A stretch of DNA of 23,525 bases. Origin: RGIG8244 sp045639325 (lineage in GTDB: Bacteria; Verrucomicrobiota; Lentisphaeria; Victivallales; UBA1829). A program made the translations under genes and the position numbers. Below the pieces are notes generated by a model that saw only the letters and a program-made list of their open reading frames with translations, was not told the DNA's origin and did not search any database. Below are positions 1-8,032 of this stretch, in pieces (positions within the stretch are counted from its first letter, which is position 1; each line of letters begins with the position of its first letter). The stretch spans positions 1 to 23,525 of the forward strand of contig JAZUCU010000025.1 in the NCBI GenBank assembly GCA_045639325.1, read 5' to 3'.

Positions 1-2185
1 TCGGACCGCGCCAATCACAGCGGAAGTTGATTTCTCCCACATATTCATCTTCACCGGAACGGTAAAACAACGAGGCTTTATAGTCCGCATTTTCTCTAAA
101 GTTGCGGAGTGTTTTCATGGTATCAAGTTCCGTGTTGCCAAACTTGACTTTGGCAGGAACACGGGAGCCGTCAACGGTCGCAATAATCTCAAGCATAGGT
201 TTCAAATGTTTCTCCGCTTCCGCTTTCAACTGCTGCGCTTCCGTATTGCCGGAGTCGATTTCCAATGCGGCTTCCGCCTGTTTCTGCATCCGTTCCCAAT
301 CCTGACTGTTTCCGGCGACACGCGCAGAACTGATCAAATTGGATACCGTCAAGTCCCGCGCTTCCGAATACGCTTTTTCATAACCGGAAACAGCGGAACG
401 CAATGAGTTTTCTGCTGACGCAAATTTGCCGGATTCGTAATCACGATTGCCCGAGGATGCCAGATTTTCCGCATCCCGGTAAGCAACAAATGCAAGACGG
501 GAACTATTAAATTTGTCCGCCTTTTCTTTCTGTTCGGCAACCCGCTTCTGTAACTGCTGAACCTGTCGACGCAAGGGTACATTTTGGATGATCCAATCTG
601 CCGCAGCTTCCGCATTTTTAAAACTGGAATTGGCGGAACGGACATCATTATTTTTCATGGCAAGTTCACCCGCAGTCAGATTTTCTTTCAGCGCATCCAG
701 ATATTTGCCGAAGGTCTGACCTCGGTCACATGACTGGCTGTCGATATTCGCTTTTTTATTCAACACCCGTGCCTGCAATCGGTACGTTTCCTGAATAAAA
801 CCGGCAAAAGCGCGTTCTTCATCCTTGCGCTTCTTCTGCTCCGCCTCGTCCTGTCTGCGTTTGGCTTCCGCCAACTGACGTTCTTTTTCCGCCTCGTCCT
901 GTCCGCGTTTGGCTTCCGCTAACTGACGTTGTTTTTCCGCCTCATCCTGTCTGCGTTTGGCTTCCGCTAACTGACGTTGTTTTTCCGCCTCATCCTGTCT
1001 GCGTTTGGCTTCCGCCAACTGACGTTCTTTTTCCGCCTCGTCCTGTCTGCGTTTGGCTTCCGCCAACTGACGTTCTTTTTCCGCCTCTGCCTGTTTACGT
1101 TTGGCTTCCGCCAACTGACGTTCTTTTTCCGCCTCTTCCTGTTTACGTTTGGCTTCTTCTGCCTCCAGACGTGCCTGTTCTTTCTGCTGCTTATCGTAGA
1201 AATAATATCCGGCACCACCGGCAAGGATCACCAACAACAGGAAAAATGCCGCAACTTTCCGGAATGATCCGCCGGATGATGATTTTTTCGCGCCTTTCAC
1301 TTTTTTGCCTTCCAGAGCATCAACAAAATCGGCACAACTGGCAAACCGTTCTTCCGGATTCTTGCTCATGGCACGACGAATGGCGTTATTCATGTACTTG
1401 GGAATGTTGGGAATCTCGTCCGGTGTTTCATCCAAAACGGCCTGTTTCAAAACTGCCGGATCCGGACTTTCAAAGGGCAATTCGCCGGACAGCAGCTGAT
1501 ATGCCATGACTGCCAACGCATACTGGTCAGCCGCTGCATTCTGTTTTTTACCACGCCATTGTTCCGGTGCCATATAGGGACCGGTTCCCGATGTTCCATG
1601 ATACGCCATACTGACCCGGGTCATAGACGTATGGATCTGTGCCGCAAGCCCAAAATCAAGAACTTTGATTTTTCCGTTTGCATCGATCATCACATTGGCA
1701 GGTTTGATGTCACGATGAATGATCCGGCAATCGTTATGGGCATAATCGAGGGCATCCGCAACCTGCCGGATGATGGGGATCACGATTTCAGGTGTCAAAG
1801 CACCTTCCCGCAATTTCTGTTTGAACCAGCTGTAAAGATCTTCCCCGGGACAAAAATCCATAACAACGTAATAATTGCCGCTTACCGGGTCCATTTCCAA
1901 TTGCTTGATGCTTGCGATATTCTTGTGACTGAGCGGCGTCACCATCTGAAAATTATCTTTAATATCATTCATTTCGATGGTATTATGAGATAATTCCGGA
2001 GGCAATGCTTTCAACGCCACTTCGATTCCGGATGTTTTGTCCAGACATTTATAAACAACGCCCATCCCACCCTGTCCGAGTTTGGAAAGGATTTGATAAC
2101 GGGTCAGAATCGTATCACCAACCTGGAAATCACCCTTGGCTGCACGTGCCCGGGCATCTTGCATTGTCTTATATGGATCTTCCAT
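1..2185 (-). CDS. Membrane-anchored Ser/Thr protein kinase with charged repeat stalk (partial at window edge)
   Basis: A reading frame of 728 codons runs from ATG at 2185 off the left edge without a stop, so the C-terminus is missing. Residues 30-290 are a Hanks-type kinase: Gly loop GQGGMG at 37-42, ATP lysine K59 in VALKAL, catalytic loop HRDIKPAN at 157-164 with D159, DFG at 177-179 and APE at 206-208. All key residues are present, so it should be active on Ser/Thr. One hydrophobic helix at about 311-330 follows a basic stretch, which places the kinase in the cytoplasm and the rest outside. From residue 346 come six 16-residue units of the type KRRQDEAEKERQLAEA plus a partial seventh, predicted to form one long charged helix. 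More helical sequence and a beta-rich segment (about 665-728) that vaguely resembles a PEGA-type domain follow. AAGGAG lies 5 bases before the ATG. The gene is divergent from the GH20 at 2342. The kinase call is secure; targets and ligand are unknown. Confidence 0.93.
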   Translation of the reverse strand, partial: MEDPYKTMQDARARAAKGDFQVGDTILTRYQILSKLGQGGMGVVYKCLDKTSGIEVALKALPPELSHNTIEMNDIKDNFQMVTPLSHKNIASIKQLEMDPVSGNYYVVMDFCPGEDLYSWFKQKLREGALTPEIVIPIIRQVADALDYAHNDCRIIHRDIKPANVMIDANGKIKVLDFGLAAQIHTSMTRVSMAYHGTSGTGPYMAPEQWRGKKQNAAADQYALAVMAYQLLSGELPFESPDPAVLKQAVLDETPDEIPNIPKYMNNAIRRAMSKNPEERFASCADFVDALEGKKVKGAKKSSSGGSFRKVAAFFLLLVILAGGAGYYFYDKQQKEQARLEAEEAKRKQEEAEKERQLAEAKRKQAEAEKERQLAEAKRRQDEAEKERQLAEAKRRQDEAEKQRQLAEAKRRQDEAEKQRQLAEAKRGQDEAEKERQLAEAKRRQDEAEQKKRKDEERAFAGFIQETYRLQARVLNKKANIDSQSCDRGQTFGKYLDALKENLTAGELAMKNNDVRSANSSFKNAEAAADWIIQNVPLRRQVQQLQKRVAEQKEKADKFNSSRLAFVAYRDAENLASSGNRDYESGKFASAENSLRSAVSGYEKAYSEARDLTVSNLISSARVAGNSQDWERMQKQAEAALEIDSGNTEAQQLKAEAEKHLKPMLEIIATVDGSRVPAKVKFGNTELDTMKTLRNFRENADYKASLFYRSGEDEYVGEINFRCDWRGP
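843..1150 (-). repeat. 48-bp tandem repeat coding a 16-residue charged helix unit
   Basis: Six 48-bp units begin at 843, 891, 939, 987, 1035 and 1083 (read on the plus strand), and a seventh starting at 1131 decays after about 35 bases. All are in frame with the kinase and encode KR-[K/R/G]-Q-x-EAEK-[E/Q]-RQLAEA. Neighbouring copies at 891 and 939 share silent changes (gctaactg, gttgttt) that the outer copies lack, which suggests local duplication or gene conversion. Copy number is therefore likely to vary between strains. Confidence 0.95.
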
Positions 2186-2215
2186 TTTTGCTCCTTAAAT
2201 TTGTCATGATCGTAT

Positions 2216-2244
2216 ACTATACGCTATATAAGACAAATTTTCAA
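2216..2244 (-). promoter_or_regulatory. Promoter of the kinase gene
   Basis: On the minus strand TTGAAA (2244-2239) and TATAGT (2221-2216) are separated by 17 bases, and the start codon lies about 30 bases past the -10 box. The site shares the 2186-2341 intergenic region with the promoter of the divergent GH20 gene, without overlapping it. Confidence 0.65.
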
Positions 2245-2284
2245 GAAAAATCTGACAGAGTTTTTTGCATTTTATGAAAAAAGT

Positions 2285-2312
2285 TTGTAAACGCTTGAAT
2301 CCATGCTATAGT
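2285..2312 (+). promoter_or_regulatory. Promoter of the HexD-like GH20 gene
   Basis: TTGTAA (2285-2290) and TATAGT (2307-2312) are spaced by 16 bases, and the ATG at 2342 follows about 30 bases later. The -35 region includes GTAAACGCTT, which looks like half of a LacI-family operator, but no matching second half is visible. Confidence 0.55.
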
Positions 2313-2341
2313 AACCGGCAAGCAAACAAAGGAATTTTATC

Positions 2342-4198
2342 ATGGCACGGCATTTCGAAATCAGAGCGGCACAGATGGACCTGGGACGTCAGATGGAAAC
2401 GGTGGATTTCATCTGCAAATTCATTGACTTTATCGCAGAACATAACTACAACACCCTCTTTCTCTATCTGGAATGGCGTGTCCGTACCAAAACCGTCGAC
2501 CTCGGTAAGAATAACGGTTATTCCTCCGCAGAAATCAAGAAAATCATCCGGTACGCCGCGAAAAAAGGCATCGATGTCATCCCCGGGCTTGCCTCCATCG
2601 GTCATGCCGAACTTCTGCTGACGGATGAACGGTTTGCGCATCTCTGCGAATTGCATGGCGATGTAAAAGGTCGATTCGGCGATCCTGCAAAAAAGGAATT
2701 CTGTCTTTCCAATCCGGAAGTCAAAACGCTCCTCGAAAAATATTTTACGGAAATTGCCGAACTCTTCCCCTCCCCATACATCCACATCGGCGGCGATGAA
2801 TCTTTCAATATCGGCTACTGCAAGGAATGTGCCCCGAAAGCCGAAACCTATGACGGCGAACAGAAACTCCTCGGCGATATGATCCACTTCATTCATTCCA
2901 TCGTCACCGGCAAACTCGGCAAACGCATGATGATGTGGGATGATATGTACGAACTTTATCCCGATGCCTTCCAATCCTTCCCCCGGGATATTATCATGGT
3001 CAACTGGCTTTATGACCGGAACATCACCGGCTGGCGCGGACATTTTTCCAACTGTGAATTCAAAGATCAACTCGCTTATTACGAAAAAGAAGGCTTTGAT
3101 TATCTGATTGCGCCCGCCGACCGTTTTTTCAGTAACACAGAAACTTATACCGACCTTGTCGAAAACAGAAAATGTCTCGGCGGACTCCTCACTATCTGGG
3201 AAAAGAAATTCACGCTCCTGTACAAATCGCTGCCCAACCTTGCCGTCGCCGGTGATATGTGGGGCGATGAATCCGGATCATCCGGCGATCAGATCATTCA
3301 CAACACACTGGCTAAGATATTTCATACCAGGGACGATGCGTTTCTTCATGCCATGGAGCAATATCTGGAAATCAATACCAAAGGCAGACACTTCAACAAC
3401 GAATTGCTCACAATCCATAACTTCTCCGGTCCGAACTGGTCTCATCTGCGATCCCTGCGTACCATTACCGACATCCTCACAAAACATCAGAACAAATGCA
3501 AAAATGCCTTTGCCAATGCGATTCTTGATGACATCCTGGCGGACCTGATTCTGTTGGAAGCAACGGAGCGTCTCCGCATTGCCGCATTCAAATCTCTGAA
3601 CCATCTGCAAGCGGAATCCTTTGACGACATTGCCGCCGACATTGCTGCCATTTGGGAGCAACATATTGCATTTTGTCTGGAAACTCGCACAAAAGCTCAT
3701 GCCGATTATTTCCGCCTCATGCAGGAAAAATCCCTGAAACTCATTGCGGACTTCCAGAACAATATGGAAACCTGCGGCAAGTTGAAAATCCTTTTCTGCC
3801 TCCCCGATCTGTACGAAGCTCAATTCGTCAAAATCCGGATCAAATCCGGCGGCAAGTGGTGCGATGTGGAAGAAGATGTGTATAAATCACTGGAAGAATC
3901 CCTTTATACCAAAGTCCTTTTCATTCCGGACAACCTTGCCATTCAGGAAATCGAAATTTCCTCCCGTGGCTTCGGCGGACAGGGCATCTGTTATGTTTCG
4001 GCGGAAACAGCCAAAGGCAAATTCGTACCGGCAGGCATCACACATACCACCGGGGATGTATGGCATCCGGATTATATTCTGACGCCCGATGCGACCTTTG
4101 CGTATCTCGGTTTTCAGCAGACGTTGGAAGGCTTCCGCGACCGTGCAAAAGCGCAAGCCGTTCACACGATTCGTATAACAATGCGACACGAAAAATAA
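2342..4198 (+). CDS. HexD-like GH20 beta-N-acetylhexosaminidase, cytoplasmic
   Basis: This 618-residue protein should remove terminal N-acetylhexosamine residues from glycans by substrate-assisted catalysis. It begins directly with the catalytic (beta/alpha)8 barrel (HFEIRAAQMDLGRQ...) and lacks the usual N-terminal GH20b domain. In this it resembles the hexosaminidase D group. The barrel carries PGLASIGHAE at 81-90 and the family signature HIGGDE at 148-153, with D152 and E153 as the catalytic pair. About 250 residues after the barrel are helical, then a beta-rich end that I cannot assign. There is no signal peptide, so it probably acts on imported oligosaccharides. The start at 2342 is preceded by AAAGGA at a distance of 8 bases. 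It stands alone between the divergent kinase and the polyprenyl synthase. GH20 membership is well supported; the substrate is not known. Confidence 0.85.
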   Translation: MARHFEIRAAQMDLGRQMETVDFICKFIDFIAEHNYNTLFLYLEWRVRTKTVDLGKNNGYSSAEIKKIIRYAAKKGIDVIPGLASIGHAELLLTDERFAHLCELHGDVKGRFGDPAKKEFCLSNPEVKTLLEKYFTEIAELFPSPYIHIGGDESFNIGYCKECAPKAETYDGEQKLLGDMIHFIHSIVTGKLGKRMMMWDDMYELYPDAFQSFPRDIIMVNWLYDRNITGWRGHFSNCEFKDQLAYYEKEGFDYLIAPADRFFSNTETYTDLVENRKCLGGLLTIWEKKFTLLYKSLPNLAVAGDMWGDESGSSGDQIIHNTLAKIFHTRDDAFLHAMEQYLEINTKGRHFNNELLTIHNFSGPNWSHLRSLRTITDILTKHQNKCKNAFANAILDDILADLILLEATERLRIAAFKSLNHLQAESFDDIAADIAAIWEQHIAFCLETRTKAHADYFRLMQEKSLKLIADFQNNMETCGKLKILFCLPDLYEAQFVKIRIKSGGKWCDVEEDVYKSLEESLYTKVLFIPDNLAIQEIEISSRGFGGQGICYVSAETAKGKFVPAGITHTTGDVWHPDYILTPDATFAYLGFQQTLEGFRDRAKAQAVHTIRITMRHEK

Positions 4199-4235
4199 TG
4201 CTTTTTGCACCTGACACCGGAAATTTGTATTTTTT

Positions 4236-4262
4236 TCTGATTTTACAGTTGAAAAAATCAGA
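4236..4262 (+). terminator. Possible weak terminator hairpin
   Basis: TCTGATTTT (4236-4244) and AAAATCAGA (4254-4262) form a perfect 9-base inverted repeat with a 9-base loop, followed by only TTTTG. It lies 38 bases after the GH20 stop. The stem is AT-rich and the T tract short, so termination would be inefficient. The last bases overlap the region just before the next promoter. Confidence 0.4.
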
Positions 4263-4264
4263 TT

Positions 4265-4292
4265 TTGATACATAGTATAGGTAGCATATATT
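4265..4292 (+). promoter_or_regulatory. Promoter of the polyprenyl synthase gene
   Basis: TTGATA (4265-4270) and TATATT (4287-4292) are 16 bases apart, 27 bases before the start codon at 4319. Confidence 0.55.
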
Positions 4293-4318
4293 CAACATAA
4301 ATCAAGTCAGGTATTGAA

Positions 4319-5392
4319 ATGGCACAGTGGAAAGAAAAACTGAAAATTATCGCAGATACCATCAATCATGTCATCGCGGATGACGATTTCCCCACAAAGA
4401 TCACTCCGTCCATTCTCCGTGACGCTGTTCGCGCCTACCCCATGATGGGCGGCAAACGACTCCGTCCCGCACTCGTCATGTGGTCTTGCGGCCTCTTCGG
4501 AGGAAAGCCGGAGCAGGTCCTGCCCGCCGCCGCAGCTGTGGAAATTTATCATAACTGGACTCTGGTTCATGACGACATCATTGACTGCGATGATTTCCGT
4601 CGTGGGATTCCGACCACCCACATCAACATTGCCGCATCCGCCAACAAGGAATACGGTGCGACCGGTGCGACCGCAGCGAAATTCGGGACGGATTTTGCGA
4701 TTCTGGCAGGCGACCTTCAGCAGAGTTGGAGCGTGGAAATGCTGGGCAAATTGCAGAATAACGGCTTCCGTGCCGAAACCATTCTGTATCTGATCCGGAA
4801 AATGCAGCAGGATTTGGGCAGAGATTTGATCTCCGGGGAAGCGTGCGACGTAGCATTCGAAATCCGCCCCGACGAAATTCCTGAATCCGAAGTCCGGGAA
4901 ATGATCGCCGGAAAAACCGGGGCCTTGTTCCGTTACTGCGTACAGACCGGGGCCGTTCTGGCAAAACCGGAATTGGATTTTGAACATCCGGATGTGAAAG
5001 CCATTGCAGAATTCGCCGAGCTTCTGGCTTTGGCATTCCAGCTGCGTGACGACTGGCTGGGCATTTTTGGCGAAGTGGAAAAATTCGGCAAGCCCATTGG
5101 CTCCGATTTCCAGGAAGGCAAACCCACATTACTTTATCTCGCCGCAATGAAAAACGGCAATGCAGAACAACAGAAAAAATTGCAGTCACTTCTCAGACTG
5201 GAAAACTATACGCCGGAAATCATAACGGAAATCCGCACTCTTCTCCGGGAAACCGGGGCAGAAAAAATCGTTCTGGATGAAATCGACTCCTGCTCAAAAC
5301 GTGCCGTGGAACTTCTCACACGCTTTGAGAAAAATGAATATCGGGATCTTCTGGAAGAACTCACCGGCGCTTTGACCGGACGCAATGTATAA
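4319..5392 (+). CDS. Polyprenyl (trans-isoprenyl) diphosphate synthase
   Basis: This 357-residue all-helical enzyme condenses isopentenyl diphosphate with allylic diphosphates to build isoprenoid chains for quinones, carotenoids or lipid carriers. The GGKRLRP segment (44-50), the first Asp-rich motif DDIID (85-89, followed by CDDFRRG) and the second, DDWLG (244-248), bind the Mg-diphosphate. The last aspartate of the second motif is Gly, as in a sizeable subset of the family. Trp80, five residues before the first motif, is bulky, and by the known chain-length rule this favours a short C15-C20 product; that is inference. After RRG the protein has about 15 more residues than the compact IspA-type enzymes (100-122). 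The ribosome site before the ATG at 4319 is weak (CAGG). No other isoprenoid gene lies nearby. Confidence 0.9.
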   Translation: MAQWKEKLKIIADTINHVIADDDFPTKITPSILRDAVRAYPMMGGKRLRPALVMWSCGLFGGKPEQVLPAAAAVEIYHNWTLVHDDIIDCDDFRRGIPTTHINIAASANKEYGATGATAAKFGTDFAILAGDLQQSWSVEMLGKLQNNGFRAETILYLIRKMQQDLGRDLISGEACDVAFEIRPDEIPESEVREMIAGKTGALFRYCVQTGAVLAKPELDFEHPDVKAIAEFAELLALAFQLRDDWLGIFGEVEKFGKPIGSDFQEGKPTLLYLAAMKNGNAEQQKKLQSLLRLENYTPEIITEIRTLLRETGAEKIVLDEIDSCSKRAVELLTRFEKNEYRDLLEELTGALTGRNV

Positions 5393-5400
5393 GTTATATA
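5372..5400 (+). promoter_or_regulatory. Possible promoter of the Cys/His/Lys-tailed protein
   Basis: TTGACC (5372-5377) and TATATA (5395-5400) are 17 bases apart. The -35 box lies inside the last codons of the preceding polyprenyl synthase, and the ATG is at 5439. Read-through from upstream is equally possible. Confidence 0.45.
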
Positions 5401-5438
5401 TTTTGTTTATTCACAACTAACTAAACAAGGAGCACAAT

Positions 5439-6554
5439 ATGAAAAAAGTGACTTTCCAGGGTTGGAAAAATTGCATTGAATTGACCAATGGCGATTTCAA
5501 ACTCATCGTAACAACTGAAGTCGGCCCACGCGTAATCGGGGCTTTCTACGGCAAATCCAAAAACCTGTTCCATGTTGATCCCGCTCTCGCAGGTAAAAAA
5601 GGCGGCGATGAATGGGTAAATTACGGCGGACACCGTCTCTGGCACGCACCCGAAACAAAAGAACGCACATACGAACCCGATAACGGCACACCCTGCACCG
5701 TGCAGGTCGTCAAACGGGATGATGGCTGCGTCGATTTCATGACTCCTGCCGACCCCGTAACCGGCATCGCAAAAACATTGTCCATCGTCCCCGGTCCCGA
5801 TGATGTATTCCAGGTCATTCACACCATCCGTAACGAAGGTGTATGGGAAATCGAAGCCTCAGCATGGGCTCTTTCCGTAATGGCGCCCGGCGGTACCGCT
5901 CTCGTCCCCCAGAATCAGGAACCTTTTGCGCTCCAGCCCTGTTCCTACCTCTCCATCTGGCCCTACACAAGACTGGATGATCCCCGTCTCACATTCGGCA
6001 GCCATTTTATCATGGTCCGCCAGGATGAAACAGCAGAAACTCCGCTGAAAATCGGTTACAACTGCAAAGATGGCTGGCTCACATACATCAACGACGGTAT
6101 TGCATTCATCAAGCAGTTTATCTACGATGAAGATGCAGAATATCCTGATAACGGCTGCTCCATCGAAGTTTATACAAACAAACACATGCTCGAAGCAGAA
6201 ACTCTCAGCCCCCTCGAATATCTGAAACCCGGCGACGAAATCACGCACATCGAAATGTGGAGCGCATTCGAACTGCCCATCAAGTCCATCACTTCCGAAG
6301 ACGATGCATTGCTCCTGTTCGGCGAAAATGATGACTGCGGATGCGGTTGCGGCTGCGAAGATGACGACTGCGAATGTGGTTGCGAAGATGATGACTGCGA
6401 ATGTGGTTGCGAAGACGATCATCACCATCATCACCACTGCGATTGCGGTTGCGAAGACGAAAAGAAATCAAAAAAGAAAGCTGCAAAATCATCTAAAAAA
6501 TCCGCAGCAAAAGAAAAAGCACCCGCTAAAAAGTCCAAGAAATCTAAAAAATAA
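5439..6554 (+). CDS. Mutarotase-like fold protein with metal-binding-like Cys/Asp, His6 and Lys-rich tail
   Basis: Residues 1-295 of this 371-residue protein form a beta-rich domain resembling the galactose-mutarotase/DUF4380 type (VTTEVGPRVIGAF at 24-36, GGHRLWHAPET at 63-73). Proteins of that fold bind sugars, and no catalytic residues can be named with confidence here. The C-terminus is exceptional. Residues 300-338 hold 13 cysteines in CxC spacing separated by Glu/Asp clusters, with the nine-residue unit CEDDDCECG repeated, and six consecutive histidines at 328-333. Residues 341-371 are half lysine with Ala/Ser/Pro, like a histone H1-type tail. There is no signal peptide, so the reduced cytoplasm could keep the thiols free. 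AAGGAG lies 6 bases before the ATG. The ankyrin gene starts 10 bases after the stop, so the two are probably co-transcribed. Metal binding by the tail is inferred from composition. The function is unknown. Confidence 0.85.
   Translation: MKKVTFQGWKNCIELTNGDFKLIVTTEVGPRVIGAFYGKSKNLFHVDPALAGKKGGDEWVNYGGHRLWHAPETKERTYEPDNGTPCTVQVVKRDDGCVDFMTPADPVTGIAKTLSIVPGPDDVFQVIHTIRNEGVWEIEASAWALSVMAPGGTALVPQNQEPFALQPCSYLSIWPYTRLDDPRLTFGSHFIMVRQDETAETPLKIGYNCKDGWLTYINDGIAFIKQFIYDEDAEYPDNGCSIEVYTNKHMLEAETLSPLEYLKPGDEITHIEMWSAFELPIKSITSEDDALLLFGENDDCGCGCGCEDDDCECGCEDDDCECGCEDDHHHHHHCDCGCEDEKKSKKKAAKSSKKSAAKEKAPAKKSKKSKK
6354..6419 (+). repeat. 27-bp tandem repeat in the Cys-rich tail
   Basis: Two near-identical 27-bp units (6354-6380 and 6381-6407, one silent difference) encode CEDDDCECG, and a third unit starts at 6408 and breaks into the His6 run (CAC/CAT codons at 6420-6437). 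The expansion is in frame, so slippage could change the number of Cys clusters without destroying the protein. Confidence 0.85.
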
Positions 6555-6564
6555 TTGATCACCA

Positions 6565-8028
6565 ATGGCAAAAAAACAATCGGCGGATAAAAAAAAGAAG
6601 ACGCAGACTGCGCCGCAACAGCCTCCTTCGAACTCCGAAAAGGAAGTCGATAACGCTGTGCCGCGTCCCCTCCCGGGATGTCTGCTCCCCGGTTGTTTTT
6701 TTGTGCTGATCCTGTTCGGACTCCTGATTTATCTTCTTTCCTATTGCGTCATGACCGCGCGTTACCCGGGAAAAGTACCTGCCGAAGTGTATATCCCCGT
6801 CAATTTCCTCCGGTTTTATTCCGATGAATTTTACCGTTTGACGGAACTCGGTTACCGCAAATCTGGCGGCAAAGAAGATCCATTCGTCCGCGGTCAGTCT
6901 TATACCAGATTCCGCGCGCACCTGCCCAATGACGGCGGCGGGCGCACGGTGTATCTTGTCGATAACGGATTTGCGGACGTTTATCAGGTCAACCATGCCG
7001 GTCTGCGCACCGCCGGAGAACGGATCCCCATTCCCGGCAGCCGGGCTGCTTTTCTGCGGAAAATGCGCAAAGATGGGGAATATTATGATGAATTACCCAT
7101 CCCCTCGGTCAGTTTTTACCGGAAGGGTTTGCTGCTGCGCAAACGTGCCTATCCCGTTATGACGCCCGAAAAAAAAGAATACAACATGGATTGCTATTAT
7201 GTCAACGAAGCCCCCTACACCGGCATCACAATGGCAGTCCGTTCCGATGTTTACGATCCCTACCGCATCCGTGCGGTAACCTATCTGCGCGGCAAAGTAA
7301 TCAACAATCTGTTTTTTCCCGAACGCGGCTATTACCGTGGTCCGGAAGCCTATGGCGATGTAAAAACAGAAGAAGTCACCTTGCTGGAATATGAATTCGG
7401 GCGCGATCGGTCACGGCTCACCAGAGCGGCAGAAAGCCAGATTCAACTCCTCCGGCTTGTCAGCGCCCGCAACCGTTTCCAATGGAAAAATGGCGAAAAA
7501 GGTCTGCCGGATTCCATTCTGCAAATGGCGGTCCGGAAAAATGATTACGATCTGGTCAAAAAATTATTGCGTCATGACCTGATCCGGAAAGAATTATCCG
7601 AAACAAAACGGAATCCCGCCGCCAACGGCTGGACCTGCCTCCATGACGCCGCCATTCAGAATAATGTCCCCGTCCTTGCCGCCGTGATTCCCTTATATCC
7701 GGAAATTGATTTAAAAGAAAAACAATGGGGTGCAACGCCCTTCCTTGCCGCCGTCATGGCGGACCGGTATGAAAACGTACTGCTCTTCCTGCGCCGGGAA
7801 GATAAAAAAGTGAATCAAACTCTTTCCGACGGCTCAACGGCATTGCATCTGACGGCGGAAACCATGTCACCGGTTATGGCGGAATTGCTGCTTTCCCACG
7901 GTGCAAATAAAAAATTGCGGAACCGTGCCGGTAACACGCCTTACCAACATCTCCTGAAAGAAATGAAGCGTCAGGGGCTCGACGAATCCAACCCTGACGC
8001 TGCTAAATTAATGTCGCTTCTGCAATAA
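6565..8028 (+). CDS. Membrane-anchored ankyrin-repeat protein of unknown function
   Basis: This is a 487-residue protein. A Lys-rich N-terminus (residues 1-12) and a Pro-rich linker precede one transmembrane helix at about 40-63. The charge pattern would leave the N-terminus inside and the large C-terminal part in the periplasm. Residues 65-310 are not recognised; they hold many Tyr and basic residues. The C-terminus has ankyrin-type repeats at about 316-345, 354-383, 388-417, 423-452 and a partial one from 455, with typical TCLHDAA, ATPFLAAV and STALHLTAE helices, so a protein-binding role is likely. The ATG follows the previous stop by 10 bases and has no visible Shine-Dalgarno site, which suggests translational coupling. 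The 3' end is only 4 bases from the end of the convergent GH20, with no terminator between them. Confidence 0.8.
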   Translation: MAKKQSADKKKKTQTAPQQPPSNSEKEVDNAVPRPLPGCLLPGCFFVLILFGLLIYLLSYCVMTARYPGKVPAEVYIPVNFLRFYSDEFYRLTELGYRKSGGKEDPFVRGQSYTRFRAHLPNDGGGRTVYLVDNGFADVYQVNHAGLRTAGERIPIPGSRAAFLRKMRKDGEYYDELPIPSVSFYRKGLLLRKRAYPVMTPEKKEYNMDCYYVNEAPYTGITMAVRSDVYDPYRIRAVTYLRGKVINNLFFPERGYYRGPEAYGDVKTEEVTLLEYEFGRDRSRLTRAAESQIQLLRLVSARNRFQWKNGEKGLPDSILQMAVRKNDYDLVKKLLRHDLIRKELSETKRNPAANGWTCLHDAAIQNNVPVLAAVIPLYPEIDLKEKQWGATPFLAAVMADRYENVLLFLRREDKKVNQTLSDGSTALHLTAETMSPVMAELLLSHGANKKLRNRAGNTPYQHLLKEMKRQGLDESNPDAAKLMSLLQ

Positions 8029-8032
8029 TCTG

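Noticed and set aside
977..1267. Repeated Phe/Arg-rich peptide on the plus strand (FFFRL-type units)
   Set aside because: It is the shadow of the 48-bp repeat in the kinase. Periodicity in all frames follows from the repeat length being a multiple of three.
2287..2300. Catabolite-control-like operator TGTAAACGCTTGAA
   Set aside because: Only the left half fits the consensus and the right half fails at two key positions. It was kept only as part of the -35 region.
6420..6437. His6 run as a sign of vector or tag contamination
   Set aside because: It is embedded in a longer native-looking repeat with Cys/Asp units on both sides and natural codon mixing, and the frame continues into a Lys-rich end and a normal downstream gene.
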